A DNA stretch of 64,000 nt from CAZAQV01 sp964487255 (GTDB lineage: Bacteria; Myxococcota_A; Polyangia; Polyangiales; CAZAQV01): assembly GCA_964487255.1 (NCBI GenBank), contig CAZAQV010000033.1:1-64000 (forward strand), written 5' to 3'. The notes beneath the pieces were generated by a model. It did not search any database. It saw only the letters and a list, made by a program, of their open reading frames with translations, and was not told where the DNA came from. Shown one piece after another: positions 1 to 7,401 of this stretch; position 1 is the stretch's first letter; each line of letters opens with the position of its first letter. The translations under genes were made by a program, and so were the position numbers.

Positions 1-612
1 GTCGAACTTCGACTTGGTGACCGAGTCGTTGACGTTGATGGCCGGGCACTTGAGCGTGCCAAGCTTGCTCATCTCATAAAGACGGTGCACGCCCGTCGTG
101 GTCTCCTCCGAAAGACCCATGATCTCGTTCATCATCTCCGGGTGTTTCTGGTGGACGTGCACGGTGAGGTCGCCGCCGTCATCCAGGATGAGGTTCGGTG
201 CTTTGCCGCCCTCAAAGGCCTTGAGCTGCTGCTCGAGGCACCACTCGTACTCTTCCTCGGTCTCGCCCTTCCAGGCGTACACCGGAACACCGGTCACCGC
301 GATCGCGGCAGCCGCGTGATCCTGCGTCGAGTAGATATTGCAGCTGGTCCAAGTGACCTCGGCGCCAAGCTCCCTCAGCGTCTCGATCAAGACGGCCGTC
401 TGAATCGTCATGTGCAGGCAGCCCGCAATACGCGCGCCCTTCAGGGGTTGCTTATCCTTGTACTCACGGCGAATCGCCATCAGACCGGGCATCTCGTGCT
501 CGGCGATCTCGATCTCCTTGCGGCCCCAGTCGGCCAGAGAGATGTCCGCTACCTTGTACTTCGGCGTTTCATTCACCGCCGCGCTCGTCGTTGTCACAGT
601 TTGTGTTTCCAT
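1..612 (-). CDS. ahcY: Adenosylhomocysteinase, N-terminal part (runs off window)
   Basis: Hydrolyses S-adenosylhomocysteine to adenosine and homocysteine, clearing the product inhibitor of methyltransferases. Only the first ~204 residues are present; the gene leaves the window at base 1. Translation shows the family hallmarks: KYKVADISLADWGRKEIEIAE, then MPGLMAIRREY, GARIAGCLHMTIQTAVLIETL, GAEVTWTSCNIYSTQDHAAAA and LILDDGGDLT. Two consecutive ATG codons (615 and 612) are possible starts; 612 is preferred because GGAGA lies 5 bases upstream. It begins 16 bases after the ArsR-methyltransferase gene and is almost certainly co-transcribed with it, so it should be controlled from the palindromic site near 1650. 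Identification is firm from sequence; the NAD-binding half is not visible. Confidence 0.95.
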   Translation of the reverse strand, partial: METQTVTTTSAAVNETPKYKVADISLADWGRKEIEIAEHEMPGLMAIRREYKDKQPLKGARIAGCLHMTIQTAVLIETLRELGAEVTWTSCNIYSTQDHAAAAIAVTGVPVYAWKGETEEEYEWCLEQQLKAFEGGKAPNLILDDGGDLTVHVHQKHPEMMNEIMGLSEETTTGVHRLYEMSKLGTLKCPAINVNDSVTKSKFD

Positions 613-628
613 CATTCTCCATTTCGGC

Positions 629-1636
629 CTAACGGCCAGCTTCGGGTTCGACCTTTTGGCCAATCATCACCTGCCACGGCAAGTGCGAATCTTTGAGGGC
701 AGCGCGATCCCCTCGCAGGCTCGGGTGCAGGCGCTGAACGCGAACGTCCCGCAGCCCCGCGGCCTCCGCCATGGTGCTCAAGTCGTTGGCGGAAAAGCCG
801 AGCCACAAGTCGGCCTGCTCGCGCATGGACTCGTCGTTGTGCGACGCATAATCGAGTACGAGCACATACCCACCAGGGCCAAGCAACGCAGCGAGACGCG
901 AGAGCGCGGTTTGTGGCTTGGGCGCGTGATGCAAGATGCGCGCTGCGATCACGACCGAGGCGCCCCCTTCAGCCTGCACACGCGCAGCAAAACTTTCCGA
1001 CTCGTAGGCTGCGTGCTCTGCGACCACGTTGCGCCACCCTTGCATGCGAATCTGCTCGCGGGCGTGTGCGAGCTGCGCCTCTGAGCGATCGACGGCGATC
1101 ACCTGCTCGAACAGCGGTGCAATCCAAGCCAGTGATTGTCCACCGCCCGTACCCACGTCCACCGCGAGGCGGCGGTCGGGAACGAAGAGCGAAAGCATCC
1201 CCACGGCAACGCCCCACTCGGTCGCGGGCGTGGCGACATCGGCGTGCTCAAAAAAGGACTGCGTCTGCATGTCGCGCTGGGCGATCAAATCGTCGACGCG
1301 CGCGAGCGCACCGTCTTTTTCGGCCAGCCGACGGCCGGAGCGTAGGGCATCACGGATGACGGCGTCCTCGCCGAGTGACTCGTCAAAGCGAACGAGGCTA
1401 CGTGTGCCCTCACGCCGCGCGCGAAGCACGCCCGCGTTGGTCAGCTGCTTGATCTGCCGCGATACATTGGATTGCGACTCGCCGAGCGCATCGGCGAGCT
1501 CACCCACCGACAGCTCCTCAACCGCCGCCAAGGCGATGAGCCGTAAACGGATCGGCTCCGCCAGCAGCTTGTACAGCTCCCAACGGGCATCCTTCGCCGC
1601 CAAAATGGCGTTTTCCATCGCGCTTTCCACGGCCAC
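629..1636 (-). CDS. ArsR-type regulator fused to SAM-dependent methyltransferase domain (SahR-like)
   Basis: 335 residues. Residues ~15-90 form an ArsR-type winged helix (AEPIRLRLIALAAVEELSV, recognition region LGESQSNVSRQIKQL, wing GTRSLVRF). Residues ~125-330 form a class I methyltransferase fold with glycine motif VDVGTGGG at 159-166 followed by the acidic AVDRSEAQ. SahR regulators of the S-adenosylmethionine cycle in Proteobacteria are ArsR proteins, some carrying such a domain as the SAH sensor (recalled, not searched). Linkage 16 bases ahead of ahcY supports that role. The GTG at 1636 gives the longest product; the ATG at 1618 (MENAIL) has GGAAAG just upstream and may be the real start. 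Alternative: a metabolite methyltransferase with a fused DNA-binding domain. Confidence 0.85.
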   Translation of the reverse strand: MAVESAMENAILAAKDARWELYKLLAEPIRLRLIALAAVEELSVGELADALGESQSNVSRQIKQLTNAGVLRARREGTRSLVRFDESLGEDAVIRDALRSGRRLAEKDGALARVDDLIAQRDMQTQSFFEHADVATPATEWGVAVGMLSLFVPDRRLAVDVGTGGGQSLAWIAPLFEQVIAVDRSEAQLAHAREQIRMQGWRNVVAEHAAYESESFAARVQAEGGASVVIAARILHHAPKPQTALSRLAALLGPGGYVLVLDYASHNDESMREQADLWLGFSANDLSTMAEAAGLRDVRVQRLHPSLRGDRAALKDSHLPWQVMIGQKVEPEAGR

Positions 1637-1645
1637 ATTTCAATG

Positions 1646-1669
1646 TATGCGTTCATGCGCATATACGCA
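1646..1669. promoter_or_regulatory. Overlapping inverted repeats, candidate SahR-type operator
   Basis: TATGCG-TTCATG-CGCATA (1646-1663) is a perfect 6+6 inverted repeat. It overlaps a second one, TGCG-CATATA-CGCA (1656-1669). The site lies 10-33 bases upstream of the GTG start, or 28-51 upstream of the alternative ATG, of the ArsR-methyltransferase gene. This is where an autoregulating ArsR protein would bind. The symmetry is directly visible; the regulator assignment is inference. Confidence 0.55.
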
Positions 1670-1837
1670 AACTCATTTCGAGCCCTGGCTCGCGAAGACG
1701 TGAGAACGATCACCCAAGATGGGTCTCAAAGACCCGGCTCTGCCACGTGGAGGCGCACGCACGGTTCTGCAGGCCACAAAATATTTGTGTTTTCTTGGGT
1801 GTCGGGGTCGGCCTCCCGCTTGCATTAAATCTGGGAC

Positions 1838-3481
1838 ATGGTGTTGAACAAGCCACGATTGCGATCGCTGCCCTTGTGGCTGACCGTGCTGGCTGCGAGT
1901 TGTTCGGGCGACTCGCAACACGAGTCCCACGTTGCGATCGATGGCCAAGTCCACGCCGACGCTGCTGGCTTCGATGCCCAAGCGACACGCGACGCGCGTG
2001 CACACGACAGCGCTTCACGCGATGCCTCGTCGGCCAGCGACGGTAAAGCGTCGCGCGACGCAAGCGTGCAGTTCGACGCCATGCATACACCAGCGGACGC
2101 GACGGTCATGGCCCAGCCGCCCAAGCCAAGCTTTACACGCGAAGCTGCGCAAACGGGCAAGGACCGCTTCGGCATTCGCAAACTCTATCCGAGTGTGCCG
2201 AGCAGCACGTCTTGGACATCCAAGTGGGACGACGGCGTTGCGCGCACGATCGGCACTGGGAAACGAGACGCGCGTGACGTCATGTTTCACAACCGCGGCA
2301 GCAACACGAGCGTCGCGATCAACGGAAGTGGCGTGGCCACCGTCTACCCGAGCAACACAGCCAACCCTTCGGTTCAACGTCACTATCTTTGGAACACCAG
2401 CGGCTCGTCGATCTGGGGAGATGTCGAGATTACGGTCTACGTAAACCGTATTACCGAGTACGAAAGCTCGAGCGCAACCGGCCGCTCGGGTTTCGCGATG
2501 GAGTTTCGCACAAACAATGGCCATACCTCAGACCCAAACCGCCAGTGTCTTGGATACGCCTATGCAGCGACCGCACGCAACTACGGAAAGATCGGCTGGG
2601 GGAAGGAACTTAAACACCCTCTTTACAGCACGGTCGGTGGCCCCAAAGCGATCAACAACGGCGAAATCCCCAAGAACAAATGGATTGGCTACAAGATCAT
2701 CGTGCGCGACCAAGGAAAGGGCGTGCGCCTTCAGTTTTTCCAAGACCTGACGAACGGGAAAAACGGGGGTGATTGGAAGAAGCTGCTCGACGACCACGAC
2801 ACCGGCGGCTGGGGTCGCGAGGAGGCGCTCTGCGGTCGGCCCAAGGACTATATTATCAAAGGGAAACACCCCGTCATCCTGCTGCGAAATGACAACGCCC
2901 GGGTGCAGTACAAATGGATGTCGATTCGCACCATCGAAGGAAATGACGATGATCGATTCACCGACGCCAGCACCGTCATCTTCAAGGACGCGATCAACTG
3001 GATGGGCACCTCGAGCGTCACACTCGGCTGCAATCCGCCATGGGGTGATTGGTACTGCCCGAGAGACAACCTCTCGCGCGCGGCGATGGCCGTCTTGCTC
3101 GACTCGGCGCTTCGCTATCCTGACACCAGCAGCGACTATTTTAGCGATGACAACGGCAAGTGGTACGAGCAAGCCGTCAACAACATCCGTGAGGCGGGGC
3201 TCACCAAGGGCTGCAACCCCCCGGACAACGACAAGTTCTGTCCCACAAGCGCACTGACGCGCGCAGAGATGGCCACGTTCTTTAAGCGCGCGCTTGGTCT
3301 TCCCAACGCCACGAAAGACTATTTCACCGACGATGATGGAAATGTGCACGAGGCTTCCATCAATTCGCTCGCCGCCGCGGGTATTACCGCCGGCTGCACC
3401 CCTCCTCACAACGATAAGTTTTGCCCAAACGACCCGGTCACACGCGGCCAGTTCGCGGCCTTCCTCAGACGCGGCCTGTAG
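1838..3481 (+). CDS. Lipoprotein with lectin-like/polysaccharide-lyase-like domain and three SLH repeats
   Basis: 547 residues. The N-terminus has a short basic region and hydrophobic stretch ending LAASC (Cys22), consistent with a lipoprotein signal, then an Asp/Ala-rich linker to ~residue 95. Residues ~110-370 read like a beta-sandwich carbohydrate-binding or polysaccharide-lyase domain, with many Trp/Tyr/Gly residues (GWGKELKHPLY, RGSNTSVAING, LLRNDNARVQYKWMSIRTIE). Three S-layer-homology-like repeats follow (~380-433, 434-494, 495-547), each with the pattern GC-x-PP-x(4)-(F/Y)CP-x(4)-(T/S)R. The paired cysteines in each repeat are a variant of the usual SLH motif. Likely a surface or periplasmic carbohydrate-binding protein. 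No catalytic residues could be assigned, so enzymatic activity is unproven. Confidence 0.75.
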   Translation: MVLNKPRLRSLPLWLTVLAASCSGDSQHESHVAIDGQVHADAAGFDAQATRDARAHDSASRDASSASDGKASRDASVQFDAMHTPADATVMAQPPKPSFTREAAQTGKDRFGIRKLYPSVPSSTSWTSKWDDGVARTIGTGKRDARDVMFHNRGSNTSVAINGSGVATVYPSNTANPSVQRHYLWNTSGSSIWGDVEITVYVNRITEYESSSATGRSGFAMEFRTNNGHTSDPNRQCLGYAYAATARNYGKIGWGKELKHPLYSTVGGPKAINNGEIPKNKWIGYKIIVRDQGKGVRLQFFQDLTNGKNGGDWKKLLDDHDTGGWGREEALCGRPKDYIIKGKHPVILLRNDNARVQYKWMSIRTIEGNDDDRFTDASTVIFKDAINWMGTSSVTLGCNPPWGDWYCPRDNLSRAAMAVLLDSALRYPDTSSDYFSDDNGKWYEQAVNNIREAGLTKGCNPPDNDKFCPTSALTRAEMATFFKRALGLPNATKDYFTDDDGNVHEASINSLAAAGITAGCTPPHNDKFCPNDPVTRGQFAAFLRRGL

Positions 3482-4174
3482 CTAGCGTTGGTCGCGGGTG
3501 AGGGCGCTGAGCCCACTGATATTGCTCCAAGCCAAGAGCCCGAGAAGTATGAAGTTCCACAAGCTGCCCCAGCGGGGACTCGCTGCGACATAGGCGGCGA
3601 TGCCAGCAAGTACAAAGAGCGAAACCCAGTGTGCGGCGATGCGACCGCGATAGGCGTTTCCCCGGATGATGTGGGCTACGGAGCCCACGATGTGCCCACC
3701 ATCGAGGGGAATGATCGGAAACAAGTTAAGAACTCCCCAACCGAAGTTGACCCACACCCACGCAAACGCAAGTTGTCGCGCCTCAACGGGCAGGTCGATA
3801 AGCCCTGAGCCGCGTACCACAAATAGATCCCCACCAAAAAGGAAGAACACAATAAGCCCCAGAGTGATTCCCACCAGCGGCCCCGCGGCACTGACCACGA
3901 TGCTCTGAAGCGGACTCAACCGGCGTCCCGAAGCCCAGCTCGTCACACCACCAAGGCCGTGAAGCGTGATCTCTGGGACCAAGCCATACATGCGACCGGC
4001 AAGGGCATGGCCGAACTCGTGAGCAAGCACGCCGATAAAGACAATCGCGATCCATATCGCCATCGCAATCAGTGGGTTTCCAGCTGGCATCAGCCCCTGA
4101 CCAATCAAAACAGCAAGAATGAAGAACCACGGTTGAACCCGAATCGGCGTTCGAAACAGACGAAACTCGAACAT
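3482..4174 (-). CDS. Site-2-protease family (M50) membrane metalloprotease
   Basis: 230 residues and strongly hydrophobic with about five to six membrane segments. The zinc-binding HExxH is seen in VLAHEFGHALAGR (~residues 51-63), and the third ligand motif NLFPIIPLDGG occurs at ~168-178, as in the M50/S2P family. No PDZ or CBS domain is present, so this is the minimal form that resembles the SpoIVFB-like/stand-alone group rather than RseP. It converges on the SLH lipoprotein gene with adjacent stop codons and diverges from boxC across 99 bases. The substrate is unknown; membrane-embedded cleavage of a regulator or signal peptide is the family role. Confidence 0.85.
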   Translation of the reverse strand: MFEFRLFRTPIRVQPWFFILAVLIGQGLMPAGNPLIAMAIWIAIVFIGVLAHEFGHALAGRMYGLVPEITLHGLGGVTSWASGRRLSPLQSIVVSAAGPLVGITLGLIVFFLFGGDLFVVRGSGLIDLPVEARQLAFAWVWVNFGWGVLNLFPIIPLDGGHIVGSVAHIIRGNAYRGRIAAHWVSLFVLAGIAAYVAASPRWGSLWNFILLGLLAWSNISGLSALTRDQR

Positions 4175-4237
4175 TGCAGCGGTTTAGCACGAGGACGCCA
4201 AACTGCCCCCAAGCGGATAGACATCTTTTTCGCGAGC

Positions 4238-4254
4238 CAAAACTCAGAGTTTTG
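4238..4254. promoter_or_regulatory. Perfect 17-base palindrome upstream of boxC
   Basis: CAAAACTC-A-GAGTTTTG is an 8+8 inverted repeat with a single central base, ending 19 bases before the boxC start codon and lying in the divergent spacer to the protease gene. Its size and position suit a dimeric repressor operator for the benzoate-degradation gene. It has no U-run and no gene ends here, so a terminator is less likely. The binding protein is not in the window. Confidence 0.5.
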
Positions 4255-4273
4255 CTGTCCCTCGATCTCCGCT

Positions 4274-5917
4274 ATGACTACGGGCATGAGTCTCTCGTTT
4301 CAGACCCACCCCGACCGTTACAGGCACTGGACGCTGACCGTCGAAGGCGACACCGCGCGCCTGACCATGAAAGTCGATCCGCATGGCGGCCTAAACGGCG
4401 ACTACGAGCTCAAGCTCAACTCCTACGACCTCGGCGTGGATATCGAGCTGGCCGACGCCATTCAACGCCTTCGCTTTGAGCACACCGACGTCAAGGTCGT
4501 GATCATCGACAGCGGACTCGACCGCGTCTTTTGTGCGGGCGCAAATATTCCGATGTTGGGGGGCTCGGCACACGCTTTCAAGGTCAATTTCTGTAAGTTC
4601 ACCAACGAAACGCGTCTGTACATCGAAGATGCTTCGAAGCATAGCGGAATCAAGTTCATTGCGGCGCTCAACGGCACCTGCGCCGGGGGCGGCTACGAGC
4701 TTGCATTGGCCTGCGACGAAATTGTGCTCGTCGACGACGGCAGCTCCGCGGTGAGTCTGCCCGAGGTGCCCTTACTCGGCGTATTGCCGGGCACCGGCGG
4801 ACTGACCCGCGTTGTCGACAAGCGAAAGGTCCGTCGGGATCGGGCGGATATCTTCTGCACCACCTCCGAGGGGATTCGCGGGCAGCGCGCGGTCGAGTGG
4901 AACCTCGTGGATGCCATCTACCCACGCAGCAAGTTCGAGGCCGGCGTTCAAGAACGCGTCGACGCACTCAAAGCGAGCGTGGACAGGAAGCGAGGCCCCG
5001 GCATCACGCTGCCTCCCATCGAAGCCAACGAGGACGAAGGCAGCTTTTCGTACCAGTACGTCAACGTCAAACTGGACGCGGTAGAGCGCGTCGCCACCGT
5101 CACCGTCTCCGCACCGGCCAAGGCGCAGCCCAAAAGCGCTGACGAGATCCAAGCGGCAGGCGCCTCACAGTGGTCGCTCAAAGCTTTTCGCGAGCTCGAC
5201 GACGCCTTGCTTCGGCTGCGCTTCCTTCACATGGACGTCGGCCTGCTCGTTCTGCAAACGCGCGGGAGCCACGAAGCGGTTCGCGCCGTGGACGAAGCGC
5301 TCTTCGAACACCGTACGCACTGGCTGGCCAACGAAATTCTGGCATTCCAAGCCCGCGTGTTGCGTCGCCTCGACATGATGTCTCGCTCGCTCTTTTCGCT
5401 CGTCGATGAAGGCTCTTGTTTTTGCGGGTGCCTGCTTGAGCTGGCACTGGCATCGGACCGGGTTTACATGCTTGAGCACGACGACGACGCGGTCCACATG
5501 CAGACCAGCTCGCTCAACCGCGGTCTCTATCCGACCGCGACAGGCCTCAGTCGTTTGCAGACGCGCTTTATCGATGAGCCCGAAAAGGTTGAAGCGGTGC
5601 TCGCGCAGCAAGGCCCGATCGTCACAGGCGATGCCGATAAGCTAGGTTTGGTTACGGTCGCCGCCGACGATATTGACTGGGACGACGACGTACGCATCGC
5701 CATCGAAGAGCGCGCGAGCATGTCACCCGATGCGCTCACGGGCATGGAGGCTTCGCTGCGCTTTCCGGGGCCAGAAACCCTCGAGTCCAAAATCTTCGCG
5801 CGTCTGAGCGCCTGGCAAAACTGGATCTTCCAACGACCCAATGCAGTGGGACCTGAGGGTGCGCTGACGAAATATGGCGAACCCGAGCGCCCCAGCTTCA
5901 ACTGGACCCGCTGCTAG
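4274..5917 (+). CDS. boxC: Benzoyl-CoA-dihydrodiol lyase / 2,3-epoxybenzoyl-CoA dihydrolase
   Basis: 547 residues, the usual BoxC length. BoxC belongs to the crotonase superfamily and hydrolytically opens the ring of 2,3-epoxybenzoyl-CoA in the aerobic CoA-dependent box pathway, releasing formate. Seen here: two crotonase-like halves, with oxyanion-hole regions DRVFCAGANIPMLGG and LNGTCAGGGYELALACDEI, then SLPEVPLLGVLPGTGGLTRVVDKRKVRRDRADI, followed by a degenerate second half. ATG 4274 or 4286 (MSLSF) may be used; neither has a strong ribosome site. In-frame sequence upstream to 3959 is open but lies antisense to the protease gene and is rejected. Its stop codon shares two bases with the convergent miaB stop. 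No boxA, boxB or CoA ligase is nearby. Confidence 0.88.
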   Translation: MTTGMSLSFQTHPDRYRHWTLTVEGDTARLTMKVDPHGGLNGDYELKLNSYDLGVDIELADAIQRLRFEHTDVKVVIIDSGLDRVFCAGANIPMLGGSAHAFKVNFCKFTNETRLYIEDASKHSGIKFIAALNGTCAGGGYELALACDEIVLVDDGSSAVSLPEVPLLGVLPGTGGLTRVVDKRKVRRDRADIFCTTSEGIRGQRAVEWNLVDAIYPRSKFEAGVQERVDALKASVDRKRGPGITLPPIEANEDEGSFSYQYVNVKLDAVERVATVTVSAPAKAQPKSADEIQAAGASQWSLKAFRELDDALLRLRFLHMDVGLLVLQTRGSHEAVRAVDEALFEHRTHWLANEILAFQARVLRRLDMMSRSLFSLVDEGSCFCGCLLELALASDRVYMLEHDDDAVHMQTSSLNRGLYPTATGLSRLQTRFIDEPEKVEAVLAQQGPIVTGDADKLGLVTVAADDIDWDDDVRIAIEERASMSPDALTGMEASLRFPGPETLESKIFARLSAWQNWIFQRPNAVGPEGALTKYGEPERPSFNWTRC

Positions 5918-7329
5918 AGGACGGTGAGTTGGCGCGCAGAGCGATCGGACGCGATTCGAGTACCGTGGCGCAAAGGTAGTTCGGCGGTGTCGAGGTACTC
6001 GCCTTGGAGGCTGTGTTTGTTGGCGCGCGTGATCACAGTTTCAACAATCTGACCGACCGGGTCTCGATCGGACGGCGTGGGCACATGCACAAGCTCGTTC
6101 CGCTCGGTCCGCCCCGTGCACACATCGTCCTTGGAGCGGGACTCGAAGAGCACACGCTGAGTCGTGTTCTCGAGCGCCTTGAGGTGCGCGAGCGTCAGCG
6201 ATTCAGTGAGCGCAAGAAGGCGGGCCAAACGGTCGGCCTTCGTGGCTTCGTCGACATCATCACCAAGGTTGAGCGCAGGCGTGAAGGGACGAGGCGAGTA
6301 CTTGAAACAAAACGCGGACACAAACCCGACCTCTTCGACCAAGCTGAGGGTCTCTGAGAAGTCTTCTTCTGTCTCGCCAGGGAAGCCCACGATCATGTCG
6401 GTCGAAAGTGTCATGCCAGTGCGAGCAGCTTGCAGCGCCTTGACGCGCTCGATGTACTGTTCACGCGAATAGCGGCGAGACATGCGGCGTAGGACACCCG
6501 TCGAGCCGGCTTGCACTGGCATGTGCACGTGGTTGGCGAGAACGTCGAGCTGTCGATGGGCGGCGATAAGCTCGTCGGTGATATGGCGAGGATGCGGAGA
6601 CGTGTAGCGCAGACGCGCGAGTTTCGGCACCTCATGCGCGATGCGGCGCAGAAGCGATGCGAAGTCCGAGCGGCTCTGCTGACTGACTCGACCTTTGGTG
6701 GACACATCTTCAAACCATGAGTTGACGGTTTGCCCCAGCAGCGTCACCTCGCGCACGCCGCCGGTGACCATGCCCGCAACCTCGGAGATAATGTCGTCAG
6801 CTGCGCGATAGCGTTCCGCACCGCGCGTATGCGGCACGATGCAATAGGTACAGCGCTCGTCGCAGCCCTTCATCACCGTGACGAACGAACTGGGTTCGAG
6901 CTTGCTTGCACGCGGTCGCGCGACCAAAAAGTGCGGGTCGTCGAGATCGAAAACCGTACGCGCACGCGGTGGCATCCCACCTCGAACCGCATGCACCAAG
7001 CTCGGCAACTCAGGGATGTTGTCGGGTCCGACGACAAGGTCGAGGTGGGGTGCACGGCGGAGCAGTTGCTCGCCTTCTTGTTGCGCGACGCAACCGGCAA
7101 CGACGAGCACGGCATCGGGTCTTGCCTTCTTGTGCTCCTTCCAGCGACCGAGCAGGCTCATCACCTTGTGCACCGCCTTCTCGCGAATGCTGCAGGTATT
7201 CATGATGAGCACATCGGCGTCTGCCTCGTCGAGCACGGGGCGCACACCGGCTTGTTCGAGAACCTCCTCGATTCTTCGTGAATCGTGGACGTTCATCTGA
7301 CAGCCGAAGGTCTGAACCAGATAGCGCAT
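5914..7329 (-). CDS. miaB: tRNA-2-methylthio-N6-dimethylallyladenosine synthase
   Basis: 471 residues, full length. MiaB is a radical-SAM methylthiotransferase that thiomethylates i6A37 in tRNAs. The N-terminal UPF0004 domain carries the auxiliary [4Fe-4S] cysteines at C10 (TFGCQMN), C46 (MNTCSIREKA) and C80 (VAGCVAQQ). The radical-SAM core has CDERCTYC (C156, C160, C163) followed by VPHTRGAERYR. A C-terminal TRAM-like RNA-binding segment follows (~380-455). The ATG at 7329 is the natural start. The stop overlaps the boxC stop tail-to-tail. It is a housekeeping gene with a 72-base divergent spacer to the HEAT-repeat gene. Confidence 0.96.
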   Translation of the reverse strand: MRYLVQTFGCQMNVHDSRRIEEVLEQAGVRPVLDEADADVLIMNTCSIREKAVHKVMSLLGRWKEHKKARPDAVLVVAGCVAQQEGEQLLRRAPHLDLVVGPDNIPELPSLVHAVRGGMPPRARTVFDLDDPHFLVARPRASKLEPSSFVTVMKGCDERCTYCIVPHTRGAERYRAADDIISEVAGMVTGGVREVTLLGQTVNSWFEDVSTKGRVSQQSRSDFASLLRRIAHEVPKLARLRYTSPHPRHITDELIAAHRQLDVLANHVHMPVQAGSTGVLRRMSRRYSREQYIERVKALQAARTGMTLSTDMIVGFPGETEEDFSETLSLVEEVGFVSAFCFKYSPRPFTPALNLGDDVDEATKADRLARLLALTESLTLAHLKALENTTQRVLFESRSKDDVCTGRTERNELVHVPTPSDRDPVGQIVETVITRANKHSLQGEYLDTAELPLRHGTRIASDRSARQLTVL

Positions 7330-7401
7330 TGAACAGCCGGTCTAGCACTGCCGCTCCGCCCTTGCCACGGGCCCCGCCCCAATCGCGACCCGCGGCCCGC
7401 C

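Noticed and set aside
4274..5917. BoxC considered as an ordinary enoyl-CoA hydratase fused to a second crotonase
   Set aside because: The length of ~547 residues and the order of motifs fit BoxC throughout.
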